Assembly: GCA_027485675.1 (NCBI GenBank)
Contig: JAIXQP010000042.1
Coordinates: forward strand, 124,001-188,000
Length of the DNA stretch: 64,000 nucleotides
Source: Terriglobales bacterium
GTDB taxonomy: Bacteria; Acidobacteriota; Terriglobia; Bryobacterales; Bryobacteraceae
Direction: 5' to 3'
Position numbers and translations under genes: made by a program. Every line of letters begins with the position of its first letter. Position 1 is the stretch's first letter. The notes beneath the pieces are model-generated. The model was not told the origin of the DNA and searched no databases. It was given only the letters and a program-made list of their open reading frames with translations. This document shows, one piece after another, positions 1 to 7,672 of the stretch.

Positions 1-306
1 GATGCGCTCGGCGGCGTGATCTTCCATGACGCGGGCAACGTCTACACCAGTCTGAACAAGATCTCGTTCCGCCTTAAGCAGCGGGACATCACCGACTTCG
101 ACTACATGGTGCATGGGGCCGGTTTCGGGATTCGCTTCAAAACTCCCGTCGGGCCCGTCCGTCTCGATCTGGCCTACGGGCTCAATTCGCCCCGCTTCTT
201 CGGGTATGAAGGCACGCGCGATCAATTGATCCAAGGCGGCGGCCGCCCCGTCAGCCAGCGCATCAACCGGCTGCAATTCCACTTCTCTCTGGGGCAAACC
301 TTCTAA
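1..306 (+). CDS. Omp85-family outer-membrane protein (BamA/TamA-like), C-terminal part only
   Basis: The frame is open from base 1, so only about the last 101 codons are present. The segment reads as final beta-strands of an Omp85 barrel: FHDAGNVY, then a strand containing TPVGPVRLDLAYGL, and a C-terminal strand ending in Phe (SLGQTF), the usual terminal signal of outer-membrane barrels. Omp85 proteins insert beta-barrel proteins into the outer membrane. The gene is 4 bp upstream of a SurA-like gene and tamB, which makes a TamA or BamA role most likely; I cannot choose between them without the POTRA part. Confidence 0.85.
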   Translation, partial: DALGGVIFHDAGNVYTSLNKISFRLKQRDITDFDYMVHGAGFGIRFKTPVGPVRLDLAYGLNSPRFFGYEGTRDQLIQGGGRPVSQRINRLQFHFSLGQTF

Positions 307-310
307 TCTC

Positions 311-928
311 ATGCGCACCGTGGCCCTACTCCTGCTTCTCGCCTTTGCCGCTCCGGCGGAAGTGGTCGATCGCATTGTCGCCACCGTGGGCCGCAAGGTC
401 CTTACCGCCGCCGCGGTGCGCCAGCAGATCCGGGTCGCCGCCCTCCTGAATGGCGCGCCGCCCGAGGAGTCCTTCGCCGCCTTTGAGGCCATGCGGGATA
501 GCCTGATCGATCGCACGCTCATCCTCGAAGAGATGCGCATCAGCCGCTATGCCATCCCGGAGGGGGCCGAGGTGCAGCCCGCGCTCGACCGTGAAATCGA
601 GCAGGCCGGCGGCCCCGAGAAATGGGCCGCGCTGCTCACGCGTTACCGGCTCACGGAGGAGCAGGTCCGCCTCAGTCTCCGGCTCCAGGCCGCCGTTGTC
701 CGCTTCACCGTCTATCGCTTCCGTCCCGCCGTGCAGGTCACCGCGGACGCGATTCGCAGCTATTACGAAACCCGACTTCCCGTGCAGCCGAAACCTGCGC
801 TCGAGGAGGTCCGCGATCAGATTGAAACCGTCATCCGCCGCGAGCAGATTAATGTTCTGCTGAGTAAGTGGCTCGCCGAAGTCCGGCAACAGACCCACAT
901 CGAAACCTATGAGGAGCTGAAGCCATGA
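311..928 (+). CDS. SurA N-domain-like periplasmic chaperone lacking a PPIase domain
   Basis: 205 aa with a short signal peptide (MRTVALLLLLAFAAPAE). Mature residues begin VVDRIVATVGRKVLTAAAV, the pattern at the start of SurA/parvulin-type chaperones (VDRIVAVVN..VIT). The rest is helical and matches the SurA N-terminal chaperone module in size, ending with an amphipathic helix near 165-190. No parvulin (rotamase) domain follows, so it is about half of SurA. It sits between an Omp85 gene and tamB and its stop overlaps the tamB start (ATGA at 925-928), so a role in handing unfolded outer-membrane proteins to the Omp85/TamB machinery is a fair inference. Confidence 0.75.
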   Translation: MRTVALLLLLAFAAPAEVVDRIVATVGRKVLTAAAVRQQIRVAALLNGAPPEESFAAFEAMRDSLIDRTLILEEMRISRYAIPEGAEVQPALDREIEQAGGPEKWAALLTRYRLTEEQVRLSLRLQAAVVRFTVYRFRPAVQVTADAIRSYYETRLPVQPKPALEEVRDQIETVIRREQINVLLSKWLAEVRQQTHIETYEELKP

Positions 929-3900
929 GCCCTTGGCGCCGCCGCATCCTCCGCTCGATCTCGTTCCTCGTTTTGCTGGCCACGGGCCTGTTCGCCATCG
1001 GCTTCCTGGTCTTCCAGTCGGACTGGCTCCGCGAGCAGATCCGCCGCCGCGCCCTCACCGAAATCGCCAAAGCCACGGGGGGCCGCCCGGAGATGGGCCG
1101 CTTCGACTTCGATCCCGCTTCCTGGCGGATCACCATCGACGATTTCGTTCTCCACGGCACGGAGCCCCCCTCCGCCCCGCCGCTGCTGCGGGCGCCGCGG
1201 ATTGTGATCGGCCTCAAGATCCTTTCGTTCCTCAATCGCAAGGCGGACCTCCGGTCCATCGAGGTCCGCAACCCCGAGTTCCACCTGCTCCGCAACGCCG
1301 ATGGCTCAACGAATCTGCCCTCGCCCGCCGGCGCGCAACCCTCCACGCGGCCGCCGCTCGCCTTCTTCATCGGGCTCGCCATCGATGAGTTCGCGGTGCA
1401 CAATGGCGTCTTCACCTACAACCAGAAGCAGGCCCCCTTCGCCTTCGCCGGCCGCGACCTCGAACTCGGTTTCACCTACCATCCGGACCCCGCCCGCTAC
1501 GACGGCGCGGTCCGTTCGACGAACTTCACCGCCGACATCCCCGACTTTCCCTTGCCGCGCTTCGCCGGCGATTTCGCGACCGAACTCACCGTCTACGAAG
1601 ACAGCATCACCTTCCATAAGCTGCGGGCCGACGCCGGCCGCCACTCCGTCGAAGGTCTCGGCGCCATTCGCGATCTCCGCCATCCGAAGATCACCCTGAA
1701 GCTCTCTGCCCGCTCGGATCTCGAAGAAACAAAGCTAGGCCGCGGTCCGGTGGCCACCGCCGGGGTGCTGACCTATAGCGCCGAGGAGAACTACCACTAC
1801 GAAGGCGAGGTCTCCGGCCGCGGGCTTTCCACTGCGTATCTCGAAGGCATCAACGTCCGCTCCCGCGTGCTGGTTACGCCGGACGGCGCTCGCCTGTCGA
1901 ACGTCTCCGCCGATTCGCCGGAGGGCAACTTCGCCGGAGCCGTCAATCTTCCGGCGTTCCGGCGGCTCGAAGTGAAAGGCGAAGTCTCCGGCCTATCGCT
2001 CGCCGCGCTTACCCGCCGGCTCGATCTTTCGGGCCTGCCCTACTCCGGCGCGATCTCCGGCCCGGTTACGGTCTCCGGGCCGATGGCGGGCCCCTACGAT
2101 GCAACGGCGGACGTCGCCATCACCCCCGGCACCGGCGGCGTTCCCGTTGAAGGCGCCGTCCGCGTGAACTATAGCCAAGGGCAGAACATCCTCTCTTTCA
2201 CGGACTCCTATGTCGCCACTCCGTCAAGCCGCGTGACCGCTTCCGGCACGCTCAACCAAACCATCCGCCTCCGCGCCACCACAACCCGCCTTGCCGACCT
2301 CCCGGTGAAGGACCTGCCCTTCGCGCTCGAACAGGGCGAGATCCGCTTTGAAGGGACCGTCGCCGGCCAGGCCCGCAGTCCTCAAATTGCCGGCCGCGTC
2401 TCGGCGCGCAATGTTCGTTATGACAAGTACCTGGCGGCCAACGCGGCGGCCACCATTGTCCTCTCCCCCACGCGCCTTGACGTCTCCGGCCTCACGGCCG
2501 AGGTCGAGCGCGCCATAGTGGAAGGCTCCGGCTCCCTGCTGCTGGCCGATTGGAAGCCGGTGGAGACCGCTCCGCTCACCGCCCGCCTTAACGCCCGGAA
2601 CGTCAACTTCAAGCTCATCCCCGGCGACTGGCCCGCCATCGGTTTCCTGAACGGGACCGCCACCATCGCCGGGACGCTGCAGGCCCCGGAAATCTCGGCC
2701 ACGGTCGACGCGCCGAAGCCGATTGTCCGTGGCGAGGTGTTTGATTACGTCCGCGCGACCGCTCGCCTGCGCGGGAAAGAACTCACGGTGTCGGCGCTCG
2801 AAGTTGCCCGCGGCTCCGCCCGGCTCACTGGAAAAGGCAGCGCGGTGGAGGACGGCCCCTTTAGCGCCGAACTCGCGCTGGCGGGCATCAGCCTGGCGGA
2901 ATGGAAAGATGTACGCGAACTGGCCCCTGGCATGACGGGGCAGTTCCGCGGTACGGCTAAGCTCTCGGGCGTCCTGCGTAACCGGGAGCCGCAGCTCTCC
3001 TCGCTCACGGTGGACGCGGCGTTGGCCGCACTCGCCCTCAACAAGAATCCGATCGGCGAGATCGCGCTGAAAGGGCAGACCCAATCCGGCAACTTCGCCG
3101 TCAATGCGACCGGCAAGCTCCGGGCCACCGAGGTAAGGGCGGAGGGCAACTACCGCCTCACCGAAGGCTTTCCGGGTTCCGGGAGTTTCTCGTTTGCCGG
3201 TCTGCCCATCAGTACGTGGAACGATTTCCAGCCCGAGCCGCTTCCCTTCGCCGGCACGCTCTCGGCGCAGGGCCGCTTCAGCGGTCCGGCTCTCGAGCCG
3301 GAGAAGTGGCAGGCGGAACTGATCGTGCCGGAACTGGCCGTCCATCCCGCCCGGCCCCAGCGCCTCGCGAGCCGCGCCACCCCGCAGGACTTTGAATTGC
3401 GCAACGACGGCCCGCTGAACTTCTCCGCCGATCGGGGCGTGATCACCATCAAGCGGGCTCGCTTTGTGGCGAAGGATACGAACCTGTCGGCCACCGGGAC
3501 GTTCTCGCTCGCCCAGAGCCGGCCATGGGATCTCCGCATCAACGGCAGCCTGAACCTGGCGGGTCTCAAGACCTTCAGCCCGGAGATCCTGGCCGGGGGC
3601 GTGGCCACGCTCGAAGCCAATGTTCGCGGCGCTCTCGATGATCCCCAGGTCTTCGGCCGGCTCGATCTCCGCGACGCTTCGCTCTCGGTGGAAGACATCC
3701 CCTCCGGCCTCGATAAAGTCACCGGCCGCGTCCTGTTCGACCGCCGCCGGGCCACCATCGAAAATCGGCTGACGGCGCAATCCGGTGGCGGCGAACTCTC
3801 GCTGGCCGGCTTCGTGGAGTTCGGCGAGGCCGAGACTTTCTACCGCCTCCAGGCCGCCGCCAACGGCGTCCGCGTTCGCTATCCCGAAGGCCTCTCCACC

Positions 3901-4818
3901 GTCGCCGATGGCACCATCAGCCTCACCGGCTCTCCCACGCAGAGTCTCCTCGCCGGCAACATCACCATCCAACGCTCCGGTTTTCAACCGCGCACGGACC
4001 TTGGGTCGCTGCTCTCCGACGCCACGTCCAGCCGGGCCAGCACGGTTTCGACGAACGAGTTCCTCAGCAACATGCAACTCGATATTCGGGTCCGCACCGC
4101 ACCGAACACGCAGTTCACCACCTCGCTCACGAGCGACCTGCAGGCCGACGCCAATCTGAATGTCCGCGGTTCGGCCGTTCGTCCCGTGGTGCAGGGCCGT
4201 ATCGCGGTCAACCAGGGTGAAGTGAACTTCTTCGGCAGCAAGTACACCATCAAGCGCGGCGAGATCAGCTTCTACAATACGAGCAAGATCGAACCGGTGC
4301 TCGACATGGACGTGGAGACGCGGATCCGCGCGGTCACCGTTGGCATCAACTTCAGCGGACCGGTGAACAAGCTCAACGTCTCCTACCGCAGTGACCCGCC
4401 GCTGGCTCCGTCCGAGATCATCGCGCTGCTCACGGTCGGCCGCAGTCCAGATTCGATCTCCTACGTCAGCCAGGGCAACCAGCAAAGCGGCAGCTTCCTG
4501 CAGACCGGCGCCAACACCCTGCTTGGTAACGCGATCTCGGCCCCGATCTCGAACCAGTTGCAGCGCTTCTTCGGCGTCAGCCGCATCAAGATTGATCCGC
4601 TCATCTCCGGCCTCGAAGGCACTCCCCAAGCGCGTTTGACCGTGGAGCAGCAGGTGTCCAAAGACGTCACCGTCACCTTCGTCACCACGCTGAACCGCTC
4701 CCAGCAGCAGGTGGTGCGTCTTGAATGGAACTTGAGCAAGGAGTGGTCCGTCATCGCGCTCCGCGATGAGAACGGCTCGTTCGGACTCGACTTTCAGATC
4801 CGCAAACAGATCAAGTAG
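925..4818 (+). CDS. tamB: TamB-like translocation and assembly module protein (DUF490)
   Basis: 1297 aa. One N-terminal transmembrane helix (about residues 9-30, SFLVLLATGLFAIGFLVF) anchors it in the inner membrane. It is followed by a very long periplasmic region of beta-rich, weakly repeating segments typical of AsmA/TamB proteins, and the C-terminal DUF490 part: VRPVVQGRIAVNQGEVNFFG, then the IKRGEISFYN element, then APSEIIALLTVG. Length is close to E. coli TamB (about 1260 aa). TamB-family proteins bridge inner and outer membranes and support barrel assembly or lipid transport. It overlaps the upstream SurA-like gene by 4 bp and ends 1 bp from the opposing gene. Confidence 0.9.
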   Translation: MSPWRRRILRSISFLVLLATGLFAIGFLVFQSDWLREQIRRRALTEIAKATGGRPEMGRFDFDPASWRITIDDFVLHGTEPPSAPPLLRAPRIVIGLKILSFLNRKADLRSIEVRNPEFHLLRNADGSTNLPSPAGAQPSTRPPLAFFIGLAIDEFAVHNGVFTYNQKQAPFAFAGRDLELGFTYHPDPARYDGAVRSTNFTADIPDFPLPRFAGDFATELTVYEDSITFHKLRADAGRHSVEGLGAIRDLRHPKITLKLSARSDLEETKLGRGPVATAGVLTYSAEENYHYEGEVSGRGLSTAYLEGINVRSRVLVTPDGARLSNVSADSPEGNFAGAVNLPAFRRLEVKGEVSGLSLAALTRRLDLSGLPYSGAISGPVTVSGPMAGPYDATADVAITPGTGGVPVEGAVRVNYSQGQNILSFTDSYVATPSSRVTASGTLNQTIRLRATTTRLADLPVKDLPFALEQGEIRFEGTVAGQARSPQIAGRVSARNVRYDKYLAANAAATIVLSPTRLDVSGLTAEVERAIVEGSGSLLLADWKPVETAPLTARLNARNVNFKLIPGDWPAIGFLNGTATIAGTLQAPEISATVDAPKPIVRGEVFDYVRATARLRGKELTVSALEVARGSARLTGKGSAVEDGPFSAELALAGISLAEWKDVRELAPGMTGQFRGTAKLSGVLRNREPQLSSLTVDAALAALALNKNPIGEIALKGQTQSGNFAVNATGKLRATEVRAEGNYRLTEGFPGSGSFSFAGLPISTWNDFQPEPLPFAGTLSAQGRFSGPALEPEKWQAELIVPELAVHPARPQRLASRATPQDFELRNDGPLNFSADRGVITIKRARFVAKDTNLSATGTFSLAQSRPWDLRINGSLNLAGLKTFSPEILAGGVATLEANVRGALDDPQVFGRLDLRDASLSVEDIPSGLDKVTGRVLFDRRRATIENRLTAQSGGGELSLAGFVEFGEAETFYRLQAAANGVRVRYPEGLSTVADGTISLTGSPTQSLLAGNITIQRSGFQPRTDLGSLLSDATSSRASTVSTNEFLSNMQLDIRVRTAPNTQFTTSLTSDLQADANLNVRGSAVRPVVQGRIAVNQGEVNFFGSKYTIKRGEISFYNTSKIEPVLDMDVETRIRAVTVGINFSGPVNKLNVSYRSDPPLAPSEIIALLTVGRSPDSISYVSQGNQQSGSFLQTGANTLLGNAISAPISNQLQRFFGVSRIKIDPLISGLEGTPQARLTVEQQVSKDVTVTFVTTLNRSQQQVVRLEWNLSKEWSVIALRDENGSFGLDFQIRKQIK

Positions 4819-4819
4819 C

Positions 4820-5527
4820 CTACAGCTCCAGCGCCCCGCGATACCGCATCTGGACGGTCCGGAACCATTCCCGCACTTCGAAAATCTGCATATCGACGAC
4901 GAACTCGATGTCGCCCCGGCACTGCATCAACTCGGGCGTCCGTTCAAAATGCACGCGAATAGTCAGCCCGACGCCCTGCAGTTGCGCCTCCACTTTCACG
5001 GCCTTCATCGGGGTGCCGCTATTGCCGACGCGGAGCGTGGCCGAGCGCATGGCGATGTCCTCCACCACGCTTGTTCCCTGATGGGCGATGCCGGCCGGCA
5101 GCCCGAAGATCTCGACGACGGCGTGTCTCTCGGGGGTGCCGATCAGTTCGTTCAGCTTTCCCGCGTCCAGCTTCTCATCCCTGACGCGATAGAGTGCTGT
5201 CGCCTGCCGCACCGGCAGCGCGCCCACCCAGCGGACGAGAATGTCCGCCCGTTCGGGCAGCGACTCTTTCTTCCCGCGGCCAATTCCGCCCAGCGGACCG
5301 GCACCCTGATTCACGTTGGCGGGTTGATGGATAGCGCCGGGGATGTCCCGCAGGTTGACGTTGCCGGGGTCGCGCTTGGTCCATTCGAGCTTCACCGTCC
5401 GCCCGTGGCTCCACGCCGAGTTCGTCAACACCTTCCGGACCGTGTCGTCGCTCCAATCGGGAAAGGCCTTGTTGGGCCAATCCGCCGCCAGCGCCAGGCT
5501 GGCTATCGCGAACCATAACCACCGCAT
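4820..5527 (-). CDS. Secreted hypothetical protein of an acidobacterial type
   Basis: 235 aa with signal peptide MRWLWFAIASLALAADW. The segment WSDDTVRKVLTNSAW just after it resembles the start of many secreted acidobacterial proteins of unknown function. No catalytic motif is visible; the rest looks like a beta-rich domain. The start is supported by AAAAGGA directly upstream, and a TATCCT hexamer lies 8 nt before the ATG. It is the last gene of a minus-strand run (TonB receptor, nuclease, YdcF-like protein), with a 16-bp gap to the YdcF gene. Confidence 0.65.
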   Translation of the reverse strand: MRWLWFAIASLALAADWPNKAFPDWSDDTVRKVLTNSAWSHGRTVKLEWTKRDPGNVNLRDIPGAIHQPANVNQGAGPLGGIGRGKKESLPERADILVRWVGALPVRQATALYRVRDEKLDAGKLNELIGTPERHAVVEIFGLPAGIAHQGTSVVEDIAMRSATLRVGNSGTPMKAVKVEAQLQGVGLTIRVHFERTPELMQCRGDIEFVVDMQIFEVREWFRTVQMRYRGALEL

Positions 5528-5543
5528 TCCTTTTCAGGATACG

Positions 5544-6692
5544 TTACGGATCCAGGGGTTCGAGCGGGTCCAGTTGTAACGCTTCTAAACGAGGCCGGAA
5601 TTCGAGGTCAAATTGCGAGATGCGTTTCAGCGCCTCATAGGGCACGTGGCCGATCTCGGTGCGGCAGCGTTCGGCAAAGGCCGGGGCTTCGATGTAGGCG
5701 CTCTGGCCGTGGTCGGTAGTGATCAGCGCCGTCTTTTCCCAAGGAAAGCCATAGCGCCACAGCAGCCGCGCCGCGTTCCGCACGTTCGTGGTGGTGTGCC
5801 GCGCGTGCGGCTCAATCACGATCGCCTCGGCGGGGATCCCGTGCTCGGCCATCAGCGCCTTCTTCATCTCGAGCGCTTCGCAGAAGGGGGTCTGCGCCGG
5901 ATGCACGTAGCCGCCGGAGACGATCAGAAACGGCGCGAGTCCTGCCTTGTACCGGCGCGCCGCCAGTGTCACCCGGGCCTTGCCCCAAGGCGAAAGCGCC
6001 TGGCCGGGCCGGTCTGTCCCCGATCCCGGCACCAGAATCGCCGAGTACTTGTAGCGGCTCCAGTCAATGCTCTTCACCCGCTCGAACGCCGCCCGGTTCT
6101 CGCCCCGCTCCATGGGCTCGAAGCGCCCGGCCTCGTCCCGCCAGTTCGCCCGCAGCAGCTCCAGGGCGAATCGAAGCGGCGCGTGGAAGAACTGCGGATG
6201 CCCGTCCGGCTCCTCGCTCATCACGGCGCGGATCACTTCCAGCATGCGGCCGTAGTTCGGCGACTTGACGTCGAACGAGACTGCGTCGATCGCCGGATAC
6301 CGCGGCGGCTTGCCCAATCCGTAAACGTCGAAGATCCGGTTCATACCCCCGGCCGCGCCCTCCCAGGCGGAGGGCAGCAACGGCTCCTTTGGATAAAGGC
6401 CCGTGGCCCGGAGCCCCGCGTCCAAATGAGCCGCGCCGGCCAGCACGGCGCTCACCGTGGCGATCTCCTCCGGCGTCCATCGCATGGCTTCGATGAGGTT
6501 GCCCGGCTGTTGCAACGCGGCCCGCTTCCGCGCCGCAATCGCTTCGAGGCGGCTGTCCTTCACCGGCGCCCGCTCGAGCGCCGACAACACGTAGAACGCC
6601 TTGTCCTGCACCGGAGAACGCAGTTCCAAGGGCTGCCGCGCCGGCTGCGCCGATAGCAGCAGCGGCAAAAGAAGGGCGCTGAGCAGTCTCAT
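5544..6692 (-). CDS. YdcF/SanA-type DUF218 protein, secreted
   Basis: 382 aa with a signal peptide (MRLLSALLLPLLLSAQPA). The DUF218 fold is in the C-terminal half, about residues 215-350: YSAILVPGSGTDRPG (first strand and loop), FLIVSGGYVHP, AIVIEPHARHTTTNVRNAARLL and TALITTDHGQSA. DUF218 proteins (SanA, YdcF, ElyC) are linked to envelope integrity and cell-wall precursor metabolism, and the biochemical activity is mostly unknown. The N-terminal 200 residues are helical and not recognised. The ATG overlaps the stop of the upstream nuclease by 4 bp, so the two are probably co-translated. Confidence 0.75.
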   Translation of the reverse strand: MRLLSALLLPLLLSAQPARQPLELRSPVQDKAFYVLSALERAPVKDSRLEAIAARKRAALQQPGNLIEAMRWTPEEIATVSAVLAGAAHLDAGLRATGLYPKEPLLPSAWEGAAGGMNRIFDVYGLGKPPRYPAIDAVSFDVKSPNYGRMLEVIRAVMSEEPDGHPQFFHAPLRFALELLRANWRDEAGRFEPMERGENRAAFERVKSIDWSRYKYSAILVPGSGTDRPGQALSPWGKARVTLAARRYKAGLAPFLIVSGGYVHPAQTPFCEALEMKKALMAEHGIPAEAIVIEPHARHTTTNVRNAARLLWRYGFPWEKTALITTDHGQSAYIEAPAFAERCRTEIGHVPYEALKRISQFDLEFRPRLEALQLDPLEPLDP

Positions 6693-7672
6693 TTCTGAAT
6701 CACCACGGGCGGTCCCGGAGGCGCCGAACCGGTCGCCGGGTTGTAGGCCGGGCCATTGGGGTCAATCGGATTGTTCGCCCGGTTGAAGCGAAACGGTTGA
6801 TCGCTCTCCACCCAGGCAGTGTACGCCAGGTCGCGCAACAGCGCCGCGCCCGAAGCCAGCCGCTCATGGACCAGCTCCCGCGCCCGCTTGTGATCCTTAT
6901 CCGCCCACGCCCCGGCCTTGTCTAACTGATACACCTCTTCGACGTAGGAAGAGGCCAGATCCAGGTGAGCCAGAATCGCCGCGAAGGGATCGGCGAGGCG
7001 CTTCGGCTTGGTGACCTCCTTCAGAACGTCCTCGGTCTTCACCGCGATCAGATCCACGTACTGAGACTCCATCCGTCCGTGAATGCGCGGCTCGCGCGTG
7101 TAATCGTTGGGGTTCGGGCCGGCCCAGCCATCGTGGTGAATCGTATCGTGCAGCGGCTGCGCGCCGTCGCCCGTGTAGTGCCCCAGGCGGCCCATATAGC
7201 CGGCGATTTCGAGTTCGACGAACTTCGTATCCTGTCCGCCGGCTTTCATCGCGCGATAGCGGCGCATCGCCGCCCGCATGCGTTCAAAGTTCTCCTGCGC
7301 GGCGTAGGGCAGGGTGCCGGTCCAGCGGACGTTGGTCAGCTTACCCTCTTCCGGCTTCTGCTTCTTCTGCGCTTCGTACAGCGCGAGCACAAACTCGTAG
7401 CGGGAACGCGGGATGGCCGGCAGCATGGCGAACTGCTCCTTGAACCAGCCGTGGTTCGGATCTTCGAGGATCTTCAGCGCCGGCTCTGACGGGCTGCGCC
7501 AACTGTCGGGAATGATGGCCAGATAGGCGATCCACTCTTCATGGGCTCGCAGAAACGTCGGGCCATCCTCCGGCAGGCTGAGGACCGCCGCACGATTGAT
7601 GGCCTGATGGCCGCGGAGGCCCCAGCCCAGGGCCGAGGCCGCCGCGAGGACGAACAGAATCAGGACGCGCAT
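6689..7672 (-). CDS. S1/P1-type nuclease or zinc phospholipase C-like secreted hydrolase
   Basis: 327 aa with signal peptide MRVLILFVLAAASALG, cleaved before Trp17. In S1/P1 nucleases the mature N-terminal Trp is itself a zinc ligand. The other expected ligands are visible: His22 (WGLRGH), Asp56 (PDSWR), His74 (DPNHGWF), His165 and Asp169 (LGHYTGDGAQPLHD), His175, His198 and Glu202 (HGRMES). The trinuclear zinc site therefore appears intact. Members cut single-stranded nucleic acid or phospholipids; the substrate cannot be told from sequence. The C-terminus carries a Pro-rich tail. It is coupled by 1 bp to the upstream TonB receptor and 4 bp to YdcF, suggesting scavenging of phosphate or nucleotides. 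Confidence 0.85.
   Translation of the reverse strand: MRVLILFVLAAASALGWGLRGHQAINRAAVLSLPEDGPTFLRAHEEWIAYLAIIPDSWRSPSEPALKILEDPNHGWFKEQFAMLPAIPRSRYEFVLALYEAQKKQKPEEGKLTNVRWTGTLPYAAQENFERMRAAMRRYRAMKAGGQDTKFVELEIAGYMGRLGHYTGDGAQPLHDTIHHDGWAGPNPNDYTREPRIHGRMESQYVDLIAVKTEDVLKEVTKPKRLADPFAAILAHLDLASSYVEEVYQLDKAGAWADKDHKRARELVHERLASGAALLRDLAYTAWVESDQPFRFNRANNPIDPNGPAYNPATGSAPPGPPVVIQK

Noticed and set aside
2224-4629. 801-codon open frame on the minus strand inside tamB
   Set aside because: It is antisense to a clear TamB frame, its translation is rich in Arg/Gly/Ala with no fold signal, and long antisense frames are normal in GC-rich DNA.
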